Positions 36,124 through 42,099 of a stretch of 45,628 nucleotides of DNA are shown here, piece after piece. The notes beneath the pieces were generated by a model. It saw only the letters and a program-made list of their open reading frames with translations. It ran no database searches and was not told the origin of the DNA. A program made the position numbers and the translations under genes. Source of the stretch: a virus. The stretch spans positions 1 to 45,628 of IMG/VR virus record IMGVR_UViG_3300017763_000036; one strand, written 5' to 3'. Position 1 is the stretch's first letter; each line of letters begins with the position of its first letter.

Positions 36124-36394
36124 TAAGTTTTTGAAAGTCCTTATCAGTATCTATAAGTGCTTTCGCTTTCTTATATCCATGTATGATTGTAGAATGACAA
36201 ACACTATACCCTTGTTCTTCCATAAATCTTTGTATATATGAAATTCTAATAGGGCGTTCCATACATAAATAGTATAGCATTTGCCTTGCATCTACTATCT
36301 CTCTTTTTTTAGTTCTATCAAACATTTGATCCATTGTCAAATGAAATTGACTGGCAATAGCATTAGCATATTGCTCAAAAATATCTTTTTTCAT
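36101..36394 (-). CDS. Second DnaA domain IV-like DNA-binding protein (97 aa)
   Basis: The ATG at 36394 follows an A/T-rich leader and is preferred over an upstream in-frame ATG at 36433, which lies inside the promoter. Residues about 26-80 resemble DnaA domain IV: DRTKKREIVDARQMLYYLCM, RISYIQRF, then VCHSTIIHGYKKAK, which corresponds to the DHTTVLHACRK signature of DnaA. It has no AAA+ part. The sequence differs strongly from the 144-residue relative at 29057, so it is probably not a recent duplicate. As first gene of the recombination operon it may regulate it, or bind the origin. Confidence 0.68.
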   Translation of the reverse strand: MKKDIFEQYANAIASQFHLTMDQMFDRTKKREIVDARQMLYYLCMERPIRISYIQRFMEEQGYSVCHSTIIHGYKKAKALIDTDKDFQKLIADIQGV

Positions 36395-36413
36395 ATTTAA
36401 TTTAATTAGGGGG

Positions 36414-36445
36414 CTAAGATAATTCTTTTTCAATTAATAGCCAAA
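36414..36445 (-). promoter_or_regulatory. Promoter with variant -7 box TATCTTAG
   Basis: On the - strand TTTG (36445-36442), then exactly 20 bases, then TATCTTAG (36421-36414), 19 bases before the ATG at 36394. The -7 box differs from TAnnTTTG at one position. The same variant, same spacing and the shared bases TTAGCCnCCTAA recur at 39922-39952. Confidence 0.55.
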
Positions 36446-36474
36446 TTATGTTTAACTTTTTTTTATTTCTTTCT

Positions 36475-36513
36475 TTCCCCATTTGGGGAATTTACTTCCC
36501 ATTTGGGGAATTT
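36475..36513. repeat. Tandem hairpin repeat TTCCC(C)ATTTGGGGAATTT
   Basis: Two copies, at 36475-36493 and about 36496-36513, each able to form a hairpin (TTCCCC/GGGGAA with an ATTT loop; the second one base shorter). They overlap the end of the 92-residue gene and precede the next promoter. No T run follows on the - strand, so these are not a standard terminator for that gene, although they may mark the transcript end. Confidence 0.55.
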
Positions 36514-36770
36514 TCTTTTTTACATTGAACCCTATACAATATAAGGTATCCAATTAAATCAAGCATTGTGTCTTCTGTTTTATCGTTAAGCCCACTGGTT
36601 TTTATCCTACTTAACTTATCATCTATCCTTGCCAGTATTCCCTCTTTTGCAGATAGTTTAGAAAATATTTTAGGAGGATCATTTGCAGTATCTCCGTATG
36701 CCTTATTCTTTTCCAGTAATAACATTATTACCTCTCTTCCTACTTCTTTAATTAATTCTTCAGTTTTCAT
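36492..36770 (-). CDS. MazG/DUF1599-like helical phage protein
   Basis: 92 residues: EVGREVIMLLLEKNKAYGDT, PKIFSKL, ILARIDDKLSRIKTSGLND and DTMLDLIGYLILYRVQC. The order KNxxYGD, E-x-x-D-K and D-x-x-GY is that of small all-alpha proteins related to DUF1599/MazG nucleotide pyrophosphohydrolases, common in phages. D residues near 50-52 and 70-72 could bind a metal. It may tune nucleotide pools, but the assignment rests on motif memory. The C-terminal residues are encoded inside a tandem hairpin repeat. Confidence 0.6.
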   Translation of the reverse strand: MKTEELIKEVGREVIMLLLEKNKAYGDTANDPPKIFSKLSAKEGILARIDDKLSRIKTSGLNDKTEDTMLDLIGYLILYRVQCKKENSPNGK

Positions 36771-36775
36771 TTTAT

Positions 36776-37141
36776 TTAATCTATTAAGTTAATTTCATTT
36801 CTTGTTTCTACATACTCATAACACATCCCTATCTCAGAATGTATTTCCCCATCTTCTCCAAGACCTATACAAAATACATTTTGTAAATTATCTTGCCTAT
36901 CAATGGTGTAATCATCTTGTTTCTCTAACCAATCCATAATCTCTTTACACCAATTATCTGACTCATACCATTTAATATATTCAAATGTATAAAATTTCAT
37001 TCCATCATTTTCGGTATGGGTCTTTAGATAATCCCCATCCGGCTTATCTACTGGAAACTCATGTTTCCTTAATATCTCATCAAATTCATTTGATCGTTTA
37101 CCATTTTTTACTCCAATAATTACTTTACTTCTGTATCCCAT
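36776..37141 (-). CDS. Protein of unknown function (121 aa)
   Basis: Starts MGYRSKVIIGVKNGKRSNEF, with a strand-helix pattern, then KFYTFEYIKWYESDNWCKEI and an acidic C-terminal strand region (GEDGEIHSEIGMCYEYVETR). The arrangement resembles a small ferredoxin-like alpha/beta fold; this is a guess from the pattern. Separated from the neighbours by 1-5 bases and starting after TTAAATAAA, so a genuine operon member. The function is unknown. Confidence 0.58.
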   Translation of the reverse strand: MGYRSKVIIGVKNGKRSNEFDEILRKHEFPVDKPDGDYLKTHTENDGMKFYTFEYIKWYESDNWCKEIMDWLEKQDDYTIDRQDNLQNVFCIGLGEDGEIHSEIGMCYEYVETRNEINLID

Positions 37142-37142
37142 T

Positions 37143-37334
37143 TTATTTAATTTTTTTATTTAATTCTTTTTTCCAAAATTCTCTCCTCCCTAATTTAGTT
37201 TCTAAATACGTTTCTTCAAGTTGGTTTTCAAAAAACTCTTTCATATACTCTATATCTAATATAACCCTCCCCTCACTATCTTCGTGCCAAAAAACTGGAG
37301 TCATTATATGTGTTTTCATTTTTGTTTTTGCCAT
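37143..37334 (-). CDS. Small protein of unknown function (63 aa)
   Basis: Short protein with a basic N-terminus (MAKTKMKTHIMTPV), an acidic middle (DIEYMKEFFENQLEE) and a basic end (REFWKKELNKKIK). It overlaps the previous gene by 19 bases and stops 1 base before the next start. No recognised domain. Confidence 0.5.
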   Translation of the reverse strand: MAKTKMKTHIMTPVFWHEDSEGRVILDIEYMKEFFENQLEETYLETKLGRREFWKKELNKKIK

Positions 37335-37648
37335 AGTTGTTTTAATTTTTTATTTGATTTATAACTTTTTGCTCGTTCCTTACTAATAATTTTATTATAT
37401 TTTTCTGTTTTTTTTATTATTTTATATCTATTTTCAGAATGAAATTTATCAAACTCCAGTATATTGTTTTCATAACCACTATAAGTTTCATTTGATTTTT
37501 CTACCTTTCCACTATATTTAAAATAATCATCAAGTTCTATTGTGTTTTGCTTATAGGTATCCTTTAAAGAATTAATTTGCTTTACTTCTGCAATTAAATT
37601 TCTAACAAGATCTTTTATACTATAAGTGTCCTCCATAATTTTCTTCAT
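37316..37648 (-). CDS. Small basic helical protein (110 aa)
   Basis: Rich in Lys, Asn and Tyr, mostly helical, with a possible coiled coil in the first 35 residues (VRNLIAEVKQINSLKDTYKQ) and a strongly basic C-terminus (KERAKSYKSNKKLKQLWQKQK). Overlaps of 19 and 29 bases with its neighbours. An internal Met at codon 5 (37636) is an alternative start. No family is recognised. Confidence 0.5.
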   Translation of the reverse strand: MKKIMEDTYSIKDLVRNLIAEVKQINSLKDTYKQNTIELDDYFKYSGKVEKSNETYSGYENNILEFDKFHSENRYKIIKKTEKYNKIISKERAKSYKSNKKLKQLWQKQK

Positions 37649-37883
37649 CTATATCAAATCTCATTTCGTGTTCACTATCCTTTTCATCCATACCATCTCC
37701 TAATCCAAATCCATATTCTAATGTTGCTTGATTATTTGCATTTTCGATAGCATCAGTCCACTTATCCTCATTCTCAAACAGCCAATCAGAAACTTTATCC
37801 TCTGCTATGTCTTTAGGTATCTCTATTATTATTTCACAATACTTGTGATATATTGTTCTGCTACTAATTTTTACTTCTCTCAT
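37620..37883 (-). CDS. Acidic small protein of unknown function (87 aa)
   Basis: I chose the ATG at 37883 because it follows an A/T-rich leader like that of other genes here and begins on a strand-like segment (MREVKISSRTIYHKYCEIII). A longer frame from 37955 would add 24 residues. The rest is acidic (KDIAEDKVSDWLFENEDKWT, MDEKDSEHEMRFDIDEENYG). The acidic charge is shared by several neighbours. The function is unknown. Confidence 0.5.
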   Translation of the reverse strand: MREVKISSRTIYHKYCEIIIEIPKDIAEDKVSDWLFENEDKWTDAIENANNQATLEYGFGLGDGMDEKDSEHEMRFDIDEENYGGHL

Positions 37884-37947
37884 TTTTTTATTTTTATTTA
37901 ATTGATAATTATGGATATACTTTATCCATTTGTCGTATGTTAGTTCT

Positions 37948-38160
37948 CTATTCATCTCTCATATCTTCTAAGTGGTTTTCTCTTTGTATGGCTATATATT
38001 CGTATTCCTCTATCTCCTCACAATACTCGTTGCATTCACTACATAGTAATTTATCCTCATCATACATTTCACTATATATTTCCTCATATTCTGAGCCACA
38101 ACACTTGCTTACCATCTCAGTATAGTCGGGTGTTGCTAACTTCCAGTTATCATAATTCAT
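37948..38160 (-). CDS. Small acidic zinc-ribbon-like protein (70 aa)
   Basis: Two Cys pairs, SKCCGSEYEE and LLCSECNEYC, fit a minimal zinc ribbon (C-C...C-x-x-C) set in a very acidic chain (EIYSEMYDEDK; EEIEEYEYIAIQREN). It abuts the 235-residue gene upstream (1-base overlap). Small acidic zinc proteins in phage early regions often bind host proteins. That role is an inference. Confidence 0.55.
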   Translation of the reverse strand: MNYDNWKLATPDYTEMVSKCCGSEYEEIYSEMYDEDKLLCSECNEYCEEIEEYEYIAIQRENHLEDMRDE

Positions 38161-38867
38161 TACGCTATTTCTAATTGATTAGTATTTATTAAACTTTCTT
38201 TTGCTTCCTTTAATGTTTTTCCTAAAAATTCGTTAGAGTAGTCTAAATAATATCCTATTCCATCATCAAAATTAGGGTTTTCCTCAAGTAATTTTGTAAT
38301 CGTATACACAAAATTATCTTTAGTATTTATCTCTTCTATTTCCTCCCAAGATGGCTCATCATAATCACATCTATCTATCTCTTCCCCATCTTCAAAATCT
38401 CTTTCCCCTCCCCATCCGGTCTCTTCTTCAAACCAATAATGGAATGATGGGAAGTCTTTAGCAAACATTTCTATTATATCTTCTCCAATGGGACTCCAAG
38501 CTGATGTAAATTTTATTACATCATCATCTATTTCAAAATCATAATCTCCCCATTTTGTATTCCAATTAGTTAAAGCCCATTCATACCAGTTATTTGATCC
38601 CCACAATTTAATATAGTGTTCGGACATTTTTTTAGTTAAATACTTACTTCTCATAACATCTTTAGTAGCTTGTTTATTTTTTAATTCTTGCTCTTTATGT
38701 TCTTCTTCAGTTATTATTACCATAGGGCTTGAGGTGTTTTCCAGTGCTACCGGCATAGGGTTATAGTATCTGCAAATTCCCCCTACTTTTTCTATTTGTT
38801 TTAATATACTTTTTTGTTTTCCAGTGGTATCAGATAATGATATTCCACAATATACGTGATTAGGCAT
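38160..38867 (-). CDS. YubB/Api92-like ferredoxin-fold protein (DUF1281-like)
   Basis: 235 residues starting MPNHVYCGISL, with the family core WYEWALTNWNTKWGDYDFEI and FTSAWSPIGEDI, then FPSFHYWFEEETGWGG. This is the pattern of YubB/Api92-type proteins found in phages and plasmids, whose biochemical role is not established. A long acidic C-terminal region follows. It is the largest gene in the cluster of tiny genes and starts after a TTAAATT leader. Confidence 0.72.
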   Translation of the reverse strand: MPNHVYCGISLSDTTGKQKSILKQIEKVGGICRYYNPMPVALENTSSPMVIITEEEHKEQELKNKQATKDVMRSKYLTKKMSEHYIKLWGSNNWYEWALTNWNTKWGDYDFEIDDDVIKFTSAWSPIGEDIIEMFAKDFPSFHYWFEEETGWGGERDFEDGEEIDRCDYDEPSWEEIEEINTKDNFVYTITKLLEENPNFDDGIGYYLDYSNEFLGKTLKEAKESLINTNQLEIA

Positions 38868-38888
38868 AATTTAATTTTATTTTAGTTA

Positions 38889-39014
38889 TTATTTATTTGA
38901 TTTATCGTTTATCATTTCATCTAACCATCTCATATACATAAAGTCTTGTTTATTTAATGGTTTTCTTAATTCTCTTTTTAAGCATTCTATATAAAAGTTA
39001 GTGTCTTTTTTCAT
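38889..39014 (-). CDS. Very small protein (41 aa), unknown
   Basis: An ORF of 41 codons fills what would otherwise be a 150-base gap in a tightly packed operon. It starts 2 bases after the preceding stop following TTAAATAGAT, and reads MKKDTNFYIECLKRELRKPL, then a helix with MRWLDEMINDKSNK. No family is recognised. The compact spacing and charged helical composition favour a real gene. Confidence 0.5.
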   Translation of the reverse strand: MKKDTNFYIECLKRELRKPLNKQDFMYMRWLDEMINDKSNK

Positions 39015-39016
39015 AT

Positions 39017-39241
39017 CTATTTAATTTTATTAATTTCTATTGGTATATGGTTTTCATCTAATTCGGTTATTACACTGGTAAATAGTGTTATACTCTCATC
39101 ACTATCATCCCATACTTCAATGTTATTGAAGATAATATCAAAATCCTCATCTTCTCCATTAGTTCTATTTCCTAATAAATGTATATACTTATTTGGGTTT
39201 TCTATTTTTTGCAGTTCTGCAATTAAATCTTTTACTATCAT
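39017..39241 (-). CDS. Small acidic protein of unknown function (74 aa)
   Basis: Reads MIVKDLIAELQKIENPNKYI with an acidic strand-rich remainder (EDEDFDIIFNNIEVWDDSDE). This beginning is common among small phage proteins of unknown role. Gaps to both neighbours are 2 bases, so it is part of the same transcript. Confidence 0.55.
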   Translation of the reverse strand: MIVKDLIAELQKIENPNKYIHLLGNRTNGEDEDFDIIFNNIEVWDDSDESITLFTSVITELDENHIPIEINKIK

Positions 39242-39243
39242 AT

Positions 39244-39432
39244 CTATTTATTTTTTTTACTGGCATCAAATCCAAGATCTTTTTGTAATTCTAAAGTTCT
39301 CTTCTCTAAGTATTCTATATATTCCATAAACACTTTTACATAATACTTTTTATCAGTTGTTAGTTCCTCAATAAATCCACTATTAAAATAGTTAAATCCA
39401 TCATCTACTTTGTCTATTAATTTATCTTTCAT
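39244..39432 (-). CDS. Small protein of unknown function (62 aa)
   Basis: Mixed-charge helical protein: LIDKVDDGFNYFNSGFIEEL then a helix VFMEYIEYLEKRTLELQKDL ending in a basic tail. It begins 1 base after the previous stop and ends 2 bases before the next start. No domain is recognised. Confidence 0.5.
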   Translation of the reverse strand: MKDKLIDKVDDGFNYFNSGFIEELTTDKKYYVKVFMEYIEYLEKRTLELQKDLGFDASKKNK

Positions 39433-39433
39433 A

Positions 39434-39886
39434 TTATTTAATTTTAATTGTATAAAATTCTCCCGTAGGGCTATCGTGGTGCGATATTCTTACTTTATAT
39501 TCCCTATCTTTTACTTTTTCTATTTTATAAGTTAAATCACATTCAGGAGCAATTTTATAAAACATATCTTCTCCTCTTCTTAATGTAAATTGTTTATGTC
39601 CGGTTCTATTGTTCCAACCCATATTTCTACCCTCAACAAATACTTCTTCATCTACATATTCCATAAATTCATCATTTAAATCGTATAAAAATTGTTCTTT
39701 GTGTATTTCGTGTTGGTATATATCATTATAAAAGTGTTCTTCTACTTCCTTGTCAGTTATACTTTTAACATCTCTTTCTTCATCCCATAAGATACTTACT
39801 GCAAATTCTTGCTTATCGTTCTTAAAAAAGTCAATCTCATCCATTAAGAATTGACTCTCATCATATTGTGTTTTCCAGTTTTCCAT
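39434..39886 (-). CDS. Acidic protein of unknown function (150 aa)
   Basis: First gene after the promoter at 39922. Helical, acidic N-terminal two thirds (ESQFLMDEIDFFKNDKQEF, EEHFYNDIYQHEIHKEQF) and a beta-rich C-terminal third (YKIEKVKDREYKVRISHHDS, GEFYTIKIK). An internal NMGWNNRTGHKQFTLRRGED segment is more basic. No family is recognised. As a promoter-proximal gene of a host-interaction-like cluster it may be expressed strongly and early. Confidence 0.55.
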   Translation of the reverse strand: MENWKTQYDESQFLMDEIDFFKNDKQEFAVSILWDEERDVKSITDKEVEEHFYNDIYQHEIHKEQFLYDLNDEFMEYVDEEVFVEGRNMGWNNRTGHKQFTLRRGEDMFYKIAPECDLTYKIEKVKDREYKVRISHHDSPTGEFYTIKIK

Positions 39887-39921
39887 AATTTTGTTTATTT
39901 AATTTAATTTAAGTTAGGTGG

Positions 39922-39952
39922 CTAAAATAAGTAATACTTTTTAATTACACAA
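39922..39952 (-). promoter_or_regulatory. Promoter with variant -7 box TATTTTAG and operator-like inverted repeat
   Basis: On the - strand TTG (39952-39950), exactly 20 bases, then TATTTTAG (39929-39922). A perfect 10-base inverted repeat, AGTAATACTT at 39930-39939 with its complement at 39951-39960, occupies the spacer and -33 region, a likely repressor or activator site. Confidence 0.55.
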
Positions 39953-39981
39953 GTATTACTCATTATTTATTTTTTATTACT

Positions 39982-40215
39982 CTACATACTTGTTAAGCAT
40001 TTAGGACAAAAGGCGTGTAAATCAGTGTATTCTACATCTTCTTTACAATTCCAACATTGCTCTTTATGTATTGGCGTTGTCTCCTCAAGATCTTTTTTTG
40101 CTATCTCTAAATACATATCATCAATATCTTTATCAGATATATTTACAAAATCGTTGATATGGTTTTGGTATACATTCAGTATTCTTACTAAATCTTTCTT
40201 TTTAAAGTCTATCAT
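39982..40215 (-). CDS. Small protein with C-terminal zinc ribbon (77 aa)
   Basis: Helical N-terminal ~50 residues, with charged clusters (KDLEETTPIHKE), and a C-terminal ribbon CWNCKEDVEYTDLHAFCPKC: two CxxC pairs 15 residues apart, a good zinc-binding site. Promoter or terminator sequence follows at 39922-39960. The zinc ribbon suggests DNA, RNA or protein binding, and nothing more specific can be said. Confidence 0.6.
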   Translation of the reverse strand: MIDFKKKDLVRILNVYQNHINDFVNISDKDIDDMYLEIAKKDLEETTPIHKEQCWNCKEDVEYTDLHAFCPKCLTSM

Positions 40216-40227
40216 ATCTATTTATTT

Positions 40228-40335
40228 TTATTTATATTCGTTTCTATACCAATCATATTTTCTATGGTAGTATTCACTATTATTTATTACTCTCATAAAT
40301 CCGTATAGGTTTATCATTCTTATTAGTTTTATCAT
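40228..40335 (-). CDS. Very small basic protein (35 aa), unknown
   Basis: An ATG at 40335, 1 base after the upstream stop, opens 35 codons ending 12 bases before the next gene. The product is hydrophobic then aromatic and basic (MIKLIRMINLYGFMRVINN, YYHRKYDWYRNEYK). Its leader TAAAATTAAATAATATG matches the local start style. Without it there would be a 121-base gap in a dense operon. No family is recognised. Confidence 0.45.
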   Translation of the reverse strand: MIKLIRMINLYGFMRVINNSEYYHRKYDWYRNEYK

Positions 40336-40336
40336 A

Positions 40337-40549
40337 TTATTTAATTTTATAGTATTCAATAAGTAAAGAGTCGTTCTTCACTTGGTATTCATTATATAGT
40401 TTATTCATCTCATAATCAATTTTATTTCTTTGTTGTAATTGCTCATCAGATAGTTTGTTCATCATTCCACAACTTGTTAAACAAATTAATATCAGTATGC
40501 CGAAAATTATTTCAGCTACATTATTTTCTATTTTATCTTTCATATCCAA
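40337..40549 (-). CDS. Small predicted lipoprotein (70 aa)
   Basis: An N-terminal hydrophobic segment IIFGILILICLTSCG with lipobox LTSC predicts cleavage and lipidation at C27, placing the mature protein on an envelope membrane. The mature part is short and charged (SDEQLQQRNKIDYEMNKLYN). The region before the hydrophobic core is longer and more acidic than usual (MDMKDKIENNVAE). Small phage lipoproteins act in superinfection exclusion or as outer-membrane spanins. Its place in the early-type cluster rather than with lysis genes favours exclusion. It overlaps the upstream gene by 17 bases. Confidence 0.65.
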   Translation of the reverse strand: MDMKDKIENNVAEIIFGILILICLTSCGMMNKLSDEQLQQRNKIDYEMNKLYNEYQVKNDSLLIEYYKIK

Positions 40550-40718
40550 AGTATTTTATTATCTCGTTTAAGTTTAAGTAATATGTTTCCCAACCATCAA
40601 CAAAACAATTTACTTCCCATTCATTTTTATTTAATCTTATAACTTCTTTTGTAGAAAGTCCGTATCTTTTTATTTCAAGATGCTCTCCCATTGACATTGC
40701 TAAAAATTTCTTTTTCAT
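40533..40718 (-). CDS. Small protein of unknown function (61 aa)
   Basis: Basic N-terminus (MKKKFLAMSMGEHLEIKRYG) and a beta-rich body (EWEVNCFVDGWETYYLNLNE). The start follows an AATA-rich leader. It overlaps the lipoprotein gene by 17 bases, so translation of the two is probably linked. No domain is recognised. Confidence 0.5.
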   Translation of the reverse strand: MKKKFLAMSMGEHLEIKRYGLSTKEVIRLNKNEWEVNCFVDGWETYYLNLNEIIKYFGYER

Positions 40719-40738
40719 ATTTATTTCTTTAGATCTTT

Positions 40739-40951
40739 TTATTTAGTTTTTAAGTGTTTATATTCTATATTATCTTTTATTAATTCATTCATCTGACTTG
40801 CTCCTCTCCAACTCCAATGTTTATGTGCATTATCGTTAGAATGAACACTATAATTGTTGCATAGATGGGAAATTTCATTCCATTCTTTTTTTGTTATTTC
40901 GTATGATTTCTCAAGTTTATCAAACCATACAATTACCATTTCTTTTTCCAT
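40739..40951 (-). CDS. Small protein of unknown function (70 aa)
   Basis: The ATG at 40951, after AATTAAAAAGTTTTAAA, is preferred to an in-frame ATG at 41029 because the longer version would run through a perfect palindrome. Reads MEKEMVIVWFDKLEKSYEIT, then NSVHSND-type polar residues with HKHWSWRGASQMNE. The Trp/His-rich segment is distinctive. No family is recognised. Confidence 0.5.
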   Translation of the reverse strand: MEKEMVIVWFDKLEKSYEITKKEWNEISHLCNNYSVHSNDNAHKHWSWRGASQMNELIKDNIEYKHLKTK

Positions 40952-40989
40952 TTTAAAACTTTTTAATTTATTATTATTATTTGTAATAG

Positions 40990-41009
40990 ACAGGAGAAAT
41001 TTCTCCTGT
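40990..41009. repeat. Perfect 20-base palindrome upstream of a small gene
   Basis: ACAGGAGAAA followed by its exact complement TTTCTCCTGT. It lies between two - strand genes, 38 bases before the ATG at 40951. No T run follows, so it is more likely a mRNA structure or protein site than a terminator. Confidence 0.6.
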
Positions 41010-41042
41010 TTCGGACAATTAGCCCTCATCAGTATTACTATT

Positions 41043-41258
41043 TTAAAGCCAATATAGAGTCGTTTCTAATGTATCAGGTATACACCATTCGTTAGCATCT
41101 TCCTCGCTTATAATCCCATCTTTTTGCCAACTATCCATTAAATTGTTATACTCTTCTCTTCTTGCCGGTCTATCGGGTATCCCATCAGTTTCAAATCTTT
41201 TTGCTATCAGTGGCAAAATCTCCATTTTAAAATAATTGTTAAATTCTTTTTGAGTCAT
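41043..41258 (-). CDS. Small protein of unknown function (71 aa)
   Basis: Helical start (TQKEFNNYFKMEILPLIAKR) followed by DRPARREEYNNLMDSWQKDG and IISEEDANEWCIPD. This ending resembles small phage proteins with a conserved R-R-E-x-W/Y-N...D...W pattern, of unknown role. It is preceded by a GC hairpin 15 bases from its ATG. Confidence 0.58.
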   Translation of the reverse strand: MTQKEFNNYFKMEILPLIAKRFETDGIPDRPARREEYNNLMDSWQKDGIISEEDANEWCIPDTLETTLYWL

Positions 41259-41273
41259 TTTCTTTTGTTTTAT

Positions 41274-41292
41274 GGGGGGAAATTCTCCCCCC
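41274..41292. repeat. G/C hairpin upstream of a small gene
   Basis: GGGGGG (41274-41279) and CCCCCC (41287-41292) with a 7-base loop, 15 bases before the ATG at 41258 and after the preceding stop. No T run follows on the transcribed strand. Its loop core resembles the palindrome at 40990. Confidence 0.6.
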
Positions 41293-41305
41293 TATTAGTA
41301 TTAAT

Positions 41306-41572
41306 TTATTTTCTATTCCCCTCTATTAGGTTTTTTATTGTTCTCCATTCACTAAATTTAACGTCCGTTAAAAGTAAGTGTGCAATTAAAGTGGATAAAT
41401 CAAAATCCAAATCTTTATTTACTTCTTGTATTGCGTTTCTTAACTTTGGGAAATGTTTACTTGCTATTTTAAAATCAGCGTATTCAAAATCTTGTTCGTT
41501 GGTATGCTTTACTCTTGCATCCTTTTTTAAGTGTTGCATTTTCTCAACAATTTCATAAACTTTTGTATTCAT
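41306..41572 (-). CDS. Small protein of unknown function (88 aa)
   Basis: Helical, mildly basic: VYEIVEKMQHLKKDARVKHT, FPKLRNAIQEVNKDLDFDLS and a hydrophobic helix TLIAHLLLTDVKFSEWRTIK. It follows the first gene of the operon by 24 bases and begins after an AAAATT leader. No family is recognised. Confidence 0.52.
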   Translation of the reverse strand: MNTKVYEIVEKMQHLKKDARVKHTNEQDFEYADFKIASKHFPKLRNAIQEVNKDLDFDLSTLIAHLLLTDVKFSEWRTIKNLIEGNRK

Positions 41573-41596
41573 AATTTTTCTTTTTAATTTATTTTT

Positions 41597-41980
41597 TTAT
41601 TTGTTGTATTTTTGGTGTAATTTTAGGATATGGAAAGACATGAAATTCCAATAATTTTTCAATACAGTATCTTCCCAACTTTTTTTGGTCTCTCCCTCTA
41701 TCTCTTGCAAATCTTTTGCAAGTGCTAAAATATCGTAGTTATAACAAGGGATATCTATACAAGATGGCAAACCGGACAACCATTCCGCAAATCTCTCTTG
41801 TTGGTTTGGTGTTCTTCTTCTTGCGTATTCGCATTCGTATTCTGAGTTGAAGCAATCAAAAACAAATTTTAATTTTTGTTCTGGTGTGTTTGTTTCTGTT
41901 GCGTAGTCAGTTCCATCAATTTGATTAAGTAAATAATTTTCCATATTGGATAAATATTTTTTTGTGTTTGTTCTTAGCAT
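41597..41980 (-). CDS. Phage protein of unknown function (127 aa)
   Basis: First gene of the long - strand block, 41 bases downstream of a -7 box. Residues 58-82 contain NQQERFAEWLSGLPSCIDIP followed by CYNYDILALAKDL, a pattern I associate with a family of small phage and mobile-element proteins from Bacteroidota with no known role. The C-terminal helix is Trp-rich (SWEDTVLKNYWNFMSFHIL). An internal Met at 41944 is an alternative start. Confidence 0.6.
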   Translation of the reverse strand: MLRTNTKKYLSNMENYLLNQIDGTDYATETNTPEQKLKFVFDCFNSEYECEYARRRTPNQQERFAEWLSGLPSCIDIPCYNYDILALAKDLQEIEGETKKSWEDTVLKNYWNFMSFHILKLHQKYNK

Positions 41981-42020
41981 TTTTTTTGTATTAAATTAGT
42001 ATTAGTTTTTATTTCTTGGG

Positions 42021-42028
42021 CAAAGATA
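42021..42028 (-). promoter_or_regulatory. -7 element TATCTTTG for the long - strand block
   Basis: On the - strand TATCTTTG at 42028-42021, 41 bases before the ATG at 41980. A TTG at the normal -33 distance is absent, so the promoter may need an activator. Confidence 0.5.
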
Positions 42029-42099
42029 GTGCAATTCTTTTTAATAATCCTAATAAAAAACAAAGTATTTTTGTCCCAAAGTGAAAATAATTTGTAAGT

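Noticed and set aside
40952-41029. ATG at 41029 as start of the 70-residue protein
   Set aside because: The extension runs through a perfect palindrome; the ATG at 40951 has the typical leader.
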